Shown piece after piece: positions 38,254 through 48,529 of a stretch of 64,000 bases of DNA (position 1 is the stretch's first letter; the number at the start of each line of letters is the position of its first letter). The notes under the pieces are model-generated. The model was given only the letters and a program-made list of their open reading frames with translations. It ran no database searches and was not told the origin of the DNA. Source of the stretch: Xanthoparmelia taractica (lineage: Eukaryota; Ascomycota; Lecanoromycetes; Lecanorales; Parmeliaceae); the NCBI GenBank assembly GCA_033085395.1, contig JANQBS010000006.1, positions 124,001 through 188,000 on the forward strand, in the 5' to 3' direction. A program made the position numbers and the translations under genes.

Positions 38254-38718
38254 TCATCCCTTGACTTCATCCTCCGGGATCCGCCAATTATTCACCCCCC
38301 ACCACCATCTCCTAAGCTTCCCCCCCAGACTCCGCCCACTAAACGAAGCGCCTCTATTCCAATGCCTCCAGCCACTCAACGCCAGCGTCCACAATGTCCC
38401 CTGCACAAGTGGCAACAGCACCTGATCCCTCCCCGTTATCCACGCAACACCATACCACGTATCCACCCCTCGTAAACTTGCCAAGTAGCTCTGTTCGAAG
38501 CGGAGGTCGGGGAGCGGAGGAAGGTTCGTGCGGCGAGGGACCGGTCTGACGGCTGAGGAGGGGATGCTGTCTTCGGAGCTGGTGATGGAGGTTGTGGGGG
38601 AGACGGGACGTTTGGTGGAGGCGGCGGTGGAAGGGTTGAGGTCGTGGGCAGGATCTGGGTCGCGTTTTATGGAGGCGAATTGGATGGTGGAGGCTATGTC
38701 TACTGCTGGGTTTGACAT
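38254..38718 (-). CDS. DUF1770-like fungal protein of unknown function
   Basis: Single-exon model of 154 aa from ATG 38718 to TGA at 38254-38256. The N-terminus contains ASTIQFASIKRDPDP, followed by a Ser/Pro-rich disordered stretch, then a conserved-looking Trp-rich C-terminus (LPDLRFEQSYLASL, WYGVAWITGRDQVLLPLVQG, WRHWNRGASFSG, RRWWWGVNNW). I believe this matches the fungus-specific DUF1770 family, whose function is unknown. The hydrophobic Trp-rich segment might associate with a membrane. An in-frame GTG upstream exists, but the ATG is preferred. The start lies 173 bp from the divergent uL5m gene. A downstream coding exon cannot be ruled out. Confidence 0.6.
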   Translation of the reverse strand: MSNPAVDIASTIQFASIKRDPDPAHDLNPSTAASTKRPVSPTTSITSSEDSIPSSAVRPVPRRTNLPPLPDLRFEQSYLASLRGVDTWYGVAWITGRDQVLLPLVQGTLWTLALSGWRHWNRGASFSGRSLGGKLRRWWWGVNNWRIPEDEVKG

Positions 38719-38891
38719 TGTGGGTGGTGTTCTGGTGGTTGTTGGGGATGTTCTTGGACTGTGAACGTTCACGGGTAAGGTAGAGCTCAGAAACTATGCG
38801 CTAGCCTAGTCTGGCCAGAGATGTCAAAAAGTCAACCACGTGAGTTGATATTCCTTCAAGATCCGGCCATTCTTTCTGGATCGCGCTCACA
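38719..38891. promoter_or_regulatory. Compact bidirectional promoter with two palindromes
   Basis: Only 173 bp separate the divergent start codons of the DUF1770-like gene (-) and mitochondrial uL5m (+). The gap holds a perfect 12-bp palindrome GTGAACGTTCAC at 38761-38772 and a CACGTG E-box at 38837-38842 set in the near-palindrome TCAACCACGTGAGTTGA. CACGTG is the site for bHLH factors (for example Cbf1-like). Use of either site here is inferred. Confidence 0.55.
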
Positions 38892-40138
38892 ATGGCGAGC
38901 CAGCGAGCGCCCTCTGTGCTCCGTTCACTACCTCTAAGAAAAAGAACCCTTCATAATTTCCAGTGCCTCCATTCCAGCCGCAAAGCATCAACTTTCAATG
39001 GCATGACCGAACTCTCCGAGGATGTCGACCCATCATCCTCAATGCAAGTCCCTGGACCATCAGAAGAGCATCTCGCATCGTTCGACCCGATAGCAAGAAG
39101 TAGACGACGCAAGACACCCTTACCATCTAGCCGGTAAGTCTCCACAACCCTACACATTCAACCACGCCAGAATCCCTATCGCCCCTCTACAGCCCCATTT
39201 TCCTTGAACGCTGATAGTCACCTCCACTTACACATCTCAGATACAAATTCCGTCCTCCAAAATACTACCGCGGGCCCCTCCATCCGCACCAACCTCCACC
39301 CCCCACCGCCCCCGAATCCCGCGAGTTCATTCCCGGCCCCTTCTCCCTGCCCCGCCTCGAGCAAACCTACCACTCAACCTTCGCCCCCGACCTCCTAACC
39401 CTCATGTACAAGCACTACCCACCGGGTACCCTCCCCGGACCCTCGGGCCCCCGCCTGCGCTCCTGGGACGACAGCTCCCCATACCACAAAAACAGACCTC
39501 TACGAGCACCAAGAGGAGGCCCCACACTCCCGCTGCTACGCCGCCCCATCACCTTTCGAAACATCCCGCGGCTCGACAAGATCCACGTGCACACGTTCCT
39601 CCGAGGCGCCGGCTCCGACGCCTCGTACCTGCACGTCGCGGGCATGATCATCCAAGCCATTACCAATGTCCGCGCGACCGTTTTCCGCGCCAAGCACACA
39701 ATTGCCAATTTCAGCTTGCGCAAGGGGACGCCCTGCAGCGTGGGGGTGGAGCTGAGGGGGGAGGACATGTATCATTTCCTTGCGAAGGTGGTCGAGGTGG
39801 TGATGCCGAGGATCAAGGAGTACAAGGGTGTGAGTGGGAAGAGTGGAGATAGCAGTGGGAATATCGCGTGGGGGTTTGGACCGGAAACGGTGGGCACGTT
39901 TCCCGAGGTCGAGGTCAATTATGATGCGTGAGTGGTCCCTGTGGTCCATGTGTCTGTTGCTACGGAATGGATTGGGGAAAAGGGACGGGGTTGGCTGACA
40001 TGTTCGAACCATAGATATCCGCCGAAGATGATTCCGGGCATCGATATCATGGTCTGCACTACGGCTACCAACGATAAGGATGCGAGATTATTGTTAAGCG
40101 CGCTGGGTGTGCCGTTTTATGGGAAACACGTAAATTGA
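38892..40138 (+). CDS. mrpl7: Mitochondrial large-subunit ribosomal protein uL5m (Mrpl7-like)
   Basis: Model of 350 aa; exons 38892-39133, 39241-39927, 40015-40138. The N-terminus is basic and Ser/Arg-rich (MASQRAPSVLRSLPLRKRTL), as in a mitochondrial targeting peptide. The uL5 core follows: RNIPRLDKIHVHTFLRGAG, then AITNVRATVFRAKHTIANF, SLRKGTPCSVGVELRGEDMY, the FGPETVGTFPEVEVNYDAYP segment, and the C-terminal PGIDIMVCTTATNDKDARLL. In the mitoribosome uL5m sits at the central protuberance contacting 5S-site proteins. It shares a short promoter with the DUF1770-like gene, which may coordinate their expression. Confidence 0.9.
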
Positions 40139-40240
40139 AGTGGCACCGCGTGTACATTATACGTACGGGTCTCAAGGCGACTGTATAGCATGTAGGAAAT
40201 ACCCTTATCATGAAGTTCCATTCCCTTCACTCTACAATCC

Positions 40241-40330
40241 AACCCGAGGATTCCGCCTTTCGGCCCAAAAACCCAGGGGGTGTCTGCGCTGCAGGTTTAG
40301 AGCTCCCCTATTAGGATATTTGTATCTAAC
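40241..40330. repeat. Diverged direct repeat, copy A
   Basis: Begins AACCCGAGGATTCCGCC and ends TTTGTATCTAAC. It aligns along its length to copy B (40575-40679), with many C/T-type differences and a small insertion in copy B. Confidence 0.75.
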
Positions 40331-40574
40331 AATCATCCCCCCTTTCCCTCTATAGGGCTCGTCCCGAGCCCAAGAAAGAAGCGAAAAAATTCATGAGTTC
40401 TAGGGCTATGATCCCTATACTTCGGGGCCCCAACTGGGTGCGACATTCCCAAACAAGTCCCCTACACGGGACGTCTAACCTCAGAGACCCCCTAACCCAG
40501 GGGCATTTGCCTACGGGTGCCCTCGTTCCCGGGGGGGTTCAAGCCCGGAATGAAGCGCAGACACTATGGTTAGC

Positions 40575-40679
40575 AACCCGAGGATTTCGCCATTTGGCCC
40601 AGAAACCAGCCTGGGGGGGTGTATGCGCTTCAGGTTCAGACACAACCCCTATTGGTGTATTGTGATATTTGAATCTAAC
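40575..40679. repeat. Diverged direct repeat, copy B
   Basis: Begins AACCCGAGGATTTCGCC and ends TTTGAATCTAAC. Same orientation as copy A, about 245 bp downstream. The unit could be the remnant of a small mobile element or of a local duplication. Confidence 0.75.
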
Positions 40680-40825
40680 AGCAGGCTGCAGCTGGACGAA
40701 CTAGCAGCATCTAGCTTACTCCTGTAGCTAATCCCCGACGCCAGCGCTATGCGTCATGGTATATCTTGCCCTTTCCCGCTGATGCTCAAATGCACGCTCC
40801 AAAACTTCGCTCGTTACTGGCAAGA

Positions 40826-43333
40826 TCACATCACTAAGCACTCTCTATCAGGCTTTCCATCATTGTGTCCCCCCTTCACGAGGTGCTGTTGATCCCGACG
40901 GCTTGCTCTACTTTTGTCCTTGGCTTCTTTCTTCATTGTCCCCTTATCCTGAGCTTTCGCATCACCAGTCAAGGCAGCTGCAGGGATCCCGGGGACCTTC
41001 GCCACTTGGTCCTCTGCTTGATTCGGCAACGTAAGCGAGGCGTTGAGTTTGTCTCTTGACATTGCGTTTGCCAATCGAGAAAGTGATGCGCTCAAACGAT
41101 TCTCGTCGGCTCGGCTACTGGGTCTGCTTTTCGAACTCGACTTCGTAGTCTTGGGGCCTCGGCGGGAGGCCTCCAGCGTGTTGAGCCCAAGGTTTGGTGT
41201 GGGCAAGACATCGATATTGGCGCTGCTCACACCGTCGTCAGCAAAGATAACGCTTTGCTGCCTCTCGCTTGCCACGCTGGACCTGCCTCGAGGAGCGTCC
41301 TCGAATGTCGAAGTATCAAGACTCGGCCTGCGGATCTCAAAACTGGGCTGGTGCATCTCGGAACCTGTACTCTTGTGCGAGGGGACACTCACAGAGAGGC
41401 CGCCGACGGCTGAGTCAACATTGGAGTTATGACTGACAGTTGACTCCGAATAAGCCGGAGGGTTCTCGCTGCTGAGTGCTTGAATTTGTCCCTCTGCGAT
41501 ACTACCCGGATCGCCCTCAATCGGAATGACTTGGTAGAACAAGAGATATGGAGACTCTACGCTAAGGAACTGCTCGACGTCGGTGTAGGCAACCCTTTCC
41601 TTGGCCAGATCGTCGAAGCGCATCCATCGGTCTTCGCCGTTGTGCTGTGGATCTGGGCTACGGACTAAGCTGATATAATGGCCTGACCCGACGGAGACGC
41701 CTTGATGACTAACAACTGATTGGAGCGACAATTTGAAGTTGCCAAAGGCAGGACCATCTTCGGCCATTCTGTCATCTTGAATGAAGTGGGGTAGACCAAT
41801 CTCTAGTGGAATATCGATGTGTGTTTTCCGCTTAACTGCGGTTCCATTGGGTAGCATAGAGTACCTTTTCAAACAAATGCCGAGGATAGGTCTTGAAGAC
41901 GAGAACTGCGCAGCAACTTGCAGACTAAAGAATTGCCAAGCTGGCATCAAAAATTCCTTTCTCACACGGCCATGCCGACCTCTTGACTCCTCCGCGATAG
42001 ATGGAGAACGACCAAGCATTCCACCCTTTTCATCTATGTAATGCTCTTGAATGATGCTAGGCGTTCTATGCCGTTGGTACGTTGGGGCTATTGGCGAGGT
42101 ATCGAGTTCGGCAATCTCAACGTGCGATGAGTGGGCTTTCATTGAATCAAATGACTGGTGGGAGCGTATCGAATTGAGAGTACCTCTACGCTCAAGCGAG
42201 TCGAGATAGCGCTTTACTTCGATCTTGTTGTTGAAGTACAACTCGAGGCATTCCTCAAGGGTGATGACATGTCCGTCAGGAGGCTCCTCGGGTATGGCAA
42301 GTTCTAACAGCCGCTCGTTAACGAATTTGTGATCATCGTTGGTGTCTTCTTTCCCGGTATGAAATATATCCATTTTGAGTGTCAACAAAGGTAGCGCAAG
42401 GGTTGATGTAACGAACGTAAATGCCTCAGAGGCATCCTGCTGAGACAGCTCGGCAGCTTCTGTCCAACCACAATTGGAAAGTTGAATTTGTATTTGCTTT
42501 GTCTACTACCAATTAGTGAATTCTTGCATCTCGTGCCATGCAAACCTTCTAACGTACGATATCCGTCGTGATCAATTTCCCTGACCTGAGGGTATTTACC
42601 CATAGTCTCAGCAAAGTGGCCAACCTTTTCATAGGCGCATCTTCAAAGTTCTTGTACAACATTGCTTCAAAACTGCCTAGCCTAGCGAACATGGCGAACA
42701 GCAGCGCGTCCAAATAACATGTGACTCCCTCCCGATTGACTGCTCCGAGTAATTTCACATTAGGGTCGTAGCTCTTTATGATGCCTTTCTCCGATTCTTC
42801 GAGTAACATAAGCAGTTCGTAGGCTTTGCCGGAATCCCCTTGGGCATAGGCGCCTGTCAGGACATACGCAATGTCGTCGTCTTTGAAGGTCGTGATCCCA
42901 GTCCTCAAAAGCCGTTGTGAGAGAGCTTTGATCTGTTCCAATCAGTCTCGTCTCGAGTCCAACTCTTTCATGGGAGGTATCACACCTTCTTCTCCTCCTC
43001 TTTTTGAGGGGTCTTGAATTCTTCACCCTCGAAAAAACCATTGAGCGTTCCGCTATAGCGTTTAGGCTGCAGGATGAAGCCATTTGAGTCAGCAGTGCAA
43101 CACTCAATCTGTCCATCATGTGCTTGTAGACGCGGGGATCGCTTGGTGACCGGTGTCGAGAATGCTAAAGACAGCAAAGAGAAGGAAGAATAGGAGCTGG
43201 TTCTTGATCTTGTGGAGGAAGAAGGAGTCTGGATTGGCGAAGGCGTAGAGACTGGAGAAGACATTACTTTGTTTCTGTGTGTCCCATGCGAGTACTTGTC
43301 TTTCCGGCTGAGAAAATTGTTGAGATTGCTCAT
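40826..43333 (-). CDS. Ubiquitin-specific protease family protein, divergent Cys box
   Basis: Model of 799 aa; minus-strand exons 43333-42986, 42932-42558, 42502-40826. The Cys box is NREGVTCYLDALLFAMFARL rather than the usual GLxNLGNTCYMNS, with the presumed nucleophile Cys preserved. QQDASEAF matches the UBP QQDA motif. PILGICLKRYSM and the His box GSGHYISLV followed by RWMRFDD supply the catalytic His and Asp/Asn. The N-terminus (about 115 aa) and the C-terminal 200 residues are Ser-rich and disordered. The family removes ubiquitin from proteins. This looks like a fungal-specific branch; target and location are unknown. It lies in tandem downstream of ste11. The start is the first ATG in the open frame. 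Confidence 0.8.
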
Positions 43334-44134
43334 GCTGGTCAAGTATTACAAAAGCAAGTCCCTGCAGCGGTTCATTTGAAGGAAGGATAGGAGCCGCCGC
43401 GGATGCATCTATTCGGAACTGTTGCTGACAATCCTCACCAATCCGCGGCGGAATGTGGTTTTTAGGGGCAGTCGACCACCAGCAATGAATTCACGACTCA
43501 TTGCTATAAAGAACAGTCTCAATCAAAAGTAATATGAGTGCTAAAATTCAGTAGCCTGGGGGTTGTGCTGTGTTGATAGAAGCCCTGAAGACCCGCCTAG
43601 CCCGCTGGCCTAAATCGAGATCCACGCGGCTGCATTAGCGTCAGGGCCCTTTCATTCTGCTAAAGTAAGGTACTCGTACTGTACTTCGTACGGGTCGAAT
43701 GAACTTTATATACTGCTCTCGTGCATATTGCAATACGCAACGCACCCTGGAAGAGTGCAAGAGCTTCACGTTACACCATAAGCTTGACCAGCTAGACTTC
43801 CGCATGACAACTTGATTCAGTATGCAGTTCACTTGCTATCGAAAGTATTGTACATGATTGCCAGATCAAAATCCTGTGAAGAAAAGCCCGCCGGGCATCA
43901 TCTGGCGCCTCTTTCGTACTTCGTCATATGGTCCAAATGGTCCGTTGCTCTATGTAAAGCCACGTCAATCTGTCATCATGTCATGTGTAATATTACATCA
44001 GTCTTAAGGACCAGTTCCCTCAGACCGCTCGACCAAGCCTGGAGCGGCTCCGTCCAAGCTGGCAAAGATCCAATCGTGTTCGAGGTACCAAGACCGTCAT
44101 TCGCCTTCATACGTCATCCATCAAGCCACTTTAG
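43334..44134 (-). other. Gap between ste11 3' end and UBP gene
   Basis: About 800 bp holding the UBP promoter and the ste11 3' region. It has TAC/GTAC-rich words near 43670-43700. No gene or RNA is recognised. Confidence 0.5.
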
Positions 44135-47117
44135 TCAAGCAATCTGCTTCAAAAATGGCGATAGTAATAACTCGTTGGCGCTCGGCCTCTTCTCATGGTC
44201 AATCTCGAACGTCTTGCTCAAGAATTCCTGGCCCTCCTCACTAGCATTCTCTGGTGTCGTCGGCTTCGCACTGGAATTCCCAATTTGAAAAATTGCCTGC
44301 AATTGTGAACAATTTGGGAAAGGATGGGTTCCTGTGAACATCTCGACGATCAAACAGCCCAACGACCAGATGTCCGCTTTACGGGTATAGGAGGTTTGCT
44401 TGACGACTTCCGGAGCCATCCAGAAAACGGACCCCTGAAGAGAAGGACGGTGCATGTGCCCGCCGTTCTTCTGAGGTTGGAGGAGGGCAGACGCTTCGAC
44501 ACGTTTTGAGATACCGAAATCAGAGATCTTGATGTTCCCTTTGTTGTCGACAAGGACGTTGGCGCCCTTGATATCTCGATGAATAATGTCCCTTCCATGC
44601 AGATATGACAAGCCGGCAAGGATCTGGCGGACAAAGTTTCGGATAAGAGGTTCTTGGAGCTGACCGTAAGAGTTGAGCATCGCTGCCACCGAACCACCAG
44701 GAACATACTCAAGGAAAATATTAAAGTGCTGATCGTCAGAATTGGAACCAAGGTATTGGACTATGTTCTCGTGCTGAAGATCACGCAAAAGATCGATTTC
44801 GTGCTTGAGAGCCGCAAGCATACTCTCCTTTCGCTTATCCAAGGTACTATTGCTGTGCGCGGACGGAACTTCAACCTGTTTGACTGCCATGAGTTCACCT
44901 GTCACTGCATGAAGAGCTAGGTAGACACTGCCGAAGGAACCTTGACCAATAAGAGCACCCTGCATCCATTTGACATTGTCCCACGAATCACCTTTGAGGA
45001 ATTGATTAAGTTCTTCATCAGGCTCCTCGCCGTCTGCGGCGATGGCATGGGTAAGATGATCGCTGATTGAGCCACCGGCCTCAGTTGTAGGCCCACTGCT
45101 GCCTGACTCATCGAAATAACTCTGAAGCGCCGCGTGCGAGGTGTCCGAATCAGTGCCGTTGGCGCCACCTATTTGCGAGTCACTCTCGAATGAGACGTAT
45201 GATTTTCGATTAGGCTCGACAGGGGACTCCTCTTGCAATGGCTGAAGAGAGCTCGAGGCGATGGACTCACGATACTGAGGATTGGCGAACCGGGAGACAG
45301 ACAAAGGTCGGGGTCCACGAGTGTTTGAAGCTCCCGTCAGCCAAGCGTCTGCAATGTTAGGAAGTGGAGGAGCATCTTTGAGACTCGATGTCCAACTAGC
45401 ATTGCTTGCTATGCTGATCCTACTTGCTGCTTTGCTTAAGCGAGCCGACCTCCGCATAGACATTCGAACCGTCCTTTCAATCGTTTCCTTCTGGTGATCG
45501 GGGAAGTATGTTGTCAATTCTTGGCTGATCAATTCGCTAGGTGGCCTGCCACCGAGGAATTCCTTTATCTTTGGCTTCGATCGTGAGTCCGACCGGGCGG
45601 GGGGGTCTCCCCAGCCCTGGGACGCTGAGCTTCCACTTCGGTCTCGTGCTCGTGGTGGTTGAAAAGTTGCCGGAGACAGAGGGTAGGAAACATCTCGCCA
45701 GGACTCGCCAGTCAGCTTCTGCACTTTAAGCTGACTGCGAGGGTTGTTGGATGAAAGTGCGTTGGCATGCATCTCGTTCTGTTCTTCCATGGCGATGCTG
45801 GCAGCTTTTCTGAGCTCCTCATCATCTGGTTCGCCAGCGTGCTTTTTCCTTAGTATGAGTCTTCCACGCTCGTTTTTGTCATACGGATCCGAGCAATATT
45901 CCACAAGTTCCACATCAGTGAGCTTATGAGTGTTGTTCAAGTCCTGACCAGTCCCATCAAGGTTCCAAAAGCAGTAATTCCTAGATTGACCCTCAGGCAG
46001 ATTGAGCTTCCTCAGCACACTCGAGATAATATCCTCCAGAGTCCTGCAATTCTTGATGTCCAAAACTTTTGTTTGGCCCCCACCGTAGATGACACGTATC
46101 ACAGGTGAACCTACAGGGAGTTTGCCAACTGTGGAGTCCATGCCTGGATTTTGTCGAGTCGGCTGACTTGTCTGACTTGGCGTTGATGGTCGTAGACCAG
46201 TGGATGTCTTGGCGGATGGTGGAGCATTGAAATACCCATCCTTCCGGGCAGTCGCCAGAGGGCTCATACCACCGGGACGTTGAGATCTTATTTTATGGAG
46301 GCCGTCTGACTCAGCAAGGGGTGAGCTTGGTCTTGGGTTGCCATTGGCAGCATGCATACTATCCAAGGCGGAAAGGTCAACTCTTTGCGACCAACGCTTC
46401 CTTGCAGATTCAGCAGTGTGAGAGCGATCCCTTGCTGTGTTGAAATCTCGCGGAGAGCGTGACGATGATGACGGCGTGTAGGGCGTGAGCGCTTGGCGAT
46501 TGTCCAAGGCAGCCAAAGAGTCTCTGTTGCGCTTCTTTTGGTTGCCGACAGCTTTTGTCCTCAGCTGTTTGATGGCAACGAATATGCGGACACGATCTCC
46601 GATCTTCTTGATTCCCATCTCTTTGAGTACGAGCTGATCACACTCAATAAGGTTGTTTCCGGTGACATTATTAACTAGAAATCGTCAGCCGATTTTTCAG
46701 GCAGGAAAGCGTTACGGTTTCGAGTTAATGAGTATGACAGGTGAAATTGTAGATAGAGGAAGGCAATCATACCTTTGAAGAGCTGCTCGTACTGAGCGCA
46801 GTTGATGGCACGCAGCCATTCCCCAACGCGTTTCTCGTCCCAAGAACTGCGAGGTATCACTATCAGTAATGGCTCTTGAAATGATACCCATCCAAAGTAT
46901 GCTTGCGATGGTGCGCCTACCGGATTGAATCTTGCCCATCGCTGGGTTCTGAGAATTCCGACTCGGTAGGACTCAAGAATGCGGCATTTTGTGAGCTTTG
47001 GGCAGCGGGAGCCTTGTGGTTTGAGAAATTGATGGCGTATTGTGAGACCACTGATGGCTGAGTAGGACCCATGCCCATAGATGAACCGTACGGAGCTTTG
47101 GAGGCAAGGACCGCCAT
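44135..47117 (-). CDS. ste11: MAPKKK Ste11 (SteC), SAM-RA-kinase
   Basis: Model of 936 aa; minus-strand exons 47117-46921, 46846-46773, 46674-44135. Domains: SAM at about 66-130 (SWDEKRVGEWLRAINCAQYE, then VNNVTGNNLIECDQLVLKEM), which pairs with the Ste50 adaptor in relatives; an RA-like domain near 279-375 (VIRVIYGGGQTKVLDI, then LRKLNLPEGQSRNYCFW); a disordered linker; and a protein kinase at about 664-930. Kinase motifs seen are GQGSFGSVYLA, the VAIK-equivalent MAVKQVE, HRDIKGANVL, DFGISK and APEVVK. The SAM+RA+kinase order is that of Ste11, not Bck1 or Ssk2. It activates the MAPKK of the mating/filamentation (and in yeast osmotic) pathway, upstream of Ste12, which is encoded at 2112-4586. 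Confidence 0.94.
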
Positions 47118-48525
47118 TTTCTATCCACCTCCCTTCACTGTCCGTCTATTGTGCGGCGTTGGAAAGAAGCATTAGATTAGTTCTGCTGACGCGGATGTAT
47201 GAAGAGTCGAGAGACAAAGGATCCGAGGCGGAGGGACCCTAGGACAAAGACGGAATGATTAAGGCGCTGAGGCTGTTCAGCCGGACCGTTGTATGACGCG
47301 AAAGTTGCCGGAAGTTCCAAGTGAGTGTGAAGGAGGAATCCCCAAGAAAATAATGATGGTCAGACTGAGCGAATGTTGGTGGAGAAGGTTTTGCTTTTTG
47401 AGGTGTGTAACGGTTTGGAAGAGTACCGGGCGTTTGAGAAGTGGTAGGAGACCACTGAAACTGCCTGAACAAGTCACAACTACCGGGAGTAAGGCTAATG
47501 ATGCTCTGTCGATGCGGGAGGTGGTAGAAGTACAAAGCTACAGTAGGATAACAGTTGTTCTTGATGGTGAAGAGAATGACTCTGACCGAGAGCTGAGCAA
47601 AAGGAACTAGTGGATCCAGGATGCGCCAAAGATGTTTCACATCAACAGCTACTGCTATCGCTTCTAAATAAATGGGATCTTATTCTACGTTACGATTATA
47701 TCTGATGGAAAGCTTCGCATGAAATGACCTTCGGGTCTAAGGGAGTTGTTCTCTACTCTGTTCTACTCTGCGTCTTTGAATGTTATCCTTGTTCATTTTC
47801 ATGTCTACTCTATGCAATACCCAGCACCCACAAGGACGCTATTGAAGCGTTTCAGTTCTATTTTTACCCTACGTCATTGCTTGGCACTAATACATCACGA
47901 ATCATTTCCAGTCTGTGTAATTTTTGGTTTTTTAAAAGTGTACCATAGTCCTGCATTATTCGCTACTCAGTATTCCATGAGTAGGTATTTTGCGCACCAC
48001 CTCACCACCTCACCACCTCAGCGCACACGTTACTTCCAATGGCAAGCAATATCTACTCCTTTCAGCTGTGCCTTGTCCCCAACGGCGTAGCCTAAAACGG
48101 GAGTTTGATGCGAACCTCTATCTATATATCTTCTTTCTTATAGGCTATCATTTGGCCATGATTCTGCGTAAGCTGCATTGTCAGCTGCACTAGAGTCTTA
48201 ATGGTGTGTCTTAAGGGGGCCAGAATTGGGGTCGAACATTGAGAAGTTGATTGCGAGGCACACCATGACCTAGCTCAGCTCCGAAACTCCAACAATTAGG
48301 ATGCGTGTAACACGTAGCTACTTTGTACTATCGTTACTGTAGATAATGTAGCTTGACTGGGATGTCATCGAGGACATTGGACGGACTTCCCGAGCGTGGT
48401 GACCTAAAAATATGCGCACATAGCCTGACGAAACCCTACAACTACACCAAGCTCGACTGAAGCCAGCCCCGTGAAGCTCCAATGTACCGCAAACATGTCT
48501 TTATACGGAGAAAGACGGTGAAGCA
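47118..48525. promoter_or_regulatory. Divergent region between ste11 and vps18
   Basis: About 1.4 kb containing both promoters. It has a TGAAACA word on the ste11 sense strand (47633-47639), a short CACCTCAC triplication near 47996-48021, and two small upstream open frames just before vps18. No gene is recognised. Confidence 0.5.
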
Positions 48526-48529
48526 ATGA
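48482..48529 (+). promoter_or_regulatory. Upstream open reading frames of vps18
   Basis: A 15-codon frame starts at ATG 48482 and ends with a TGA that overlaps the chosen vps18 ATG (ATGA, 48526-48529). A second, 8-codon frame (48495-48521) is nested in it. If transcribed, these would precede the main start and could lower its translation by scanning ribosomes. Confidence 0.45.

Larger units (their letters stand above)
40139..40825. other. Convergent gap between uL5m and UBP genes, with diverged repeats
   Basis: About 690 bp, noticeably rich in G/C runs (CCCC, GGGG). It contains two copies of a diverged direct repeat (40241-40330 and 40575-40679). No gene or intact mobile element is recognised. 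Confidence 0.55.

Noticed and set aside
40530..40552. GGTTCAAGCCCGG, resembling a tRNA T loop (B box)
   Set aside because: No A box or acceptor stem pairing upstream; it falls in a G/C-run-rich gap between repeat copies.
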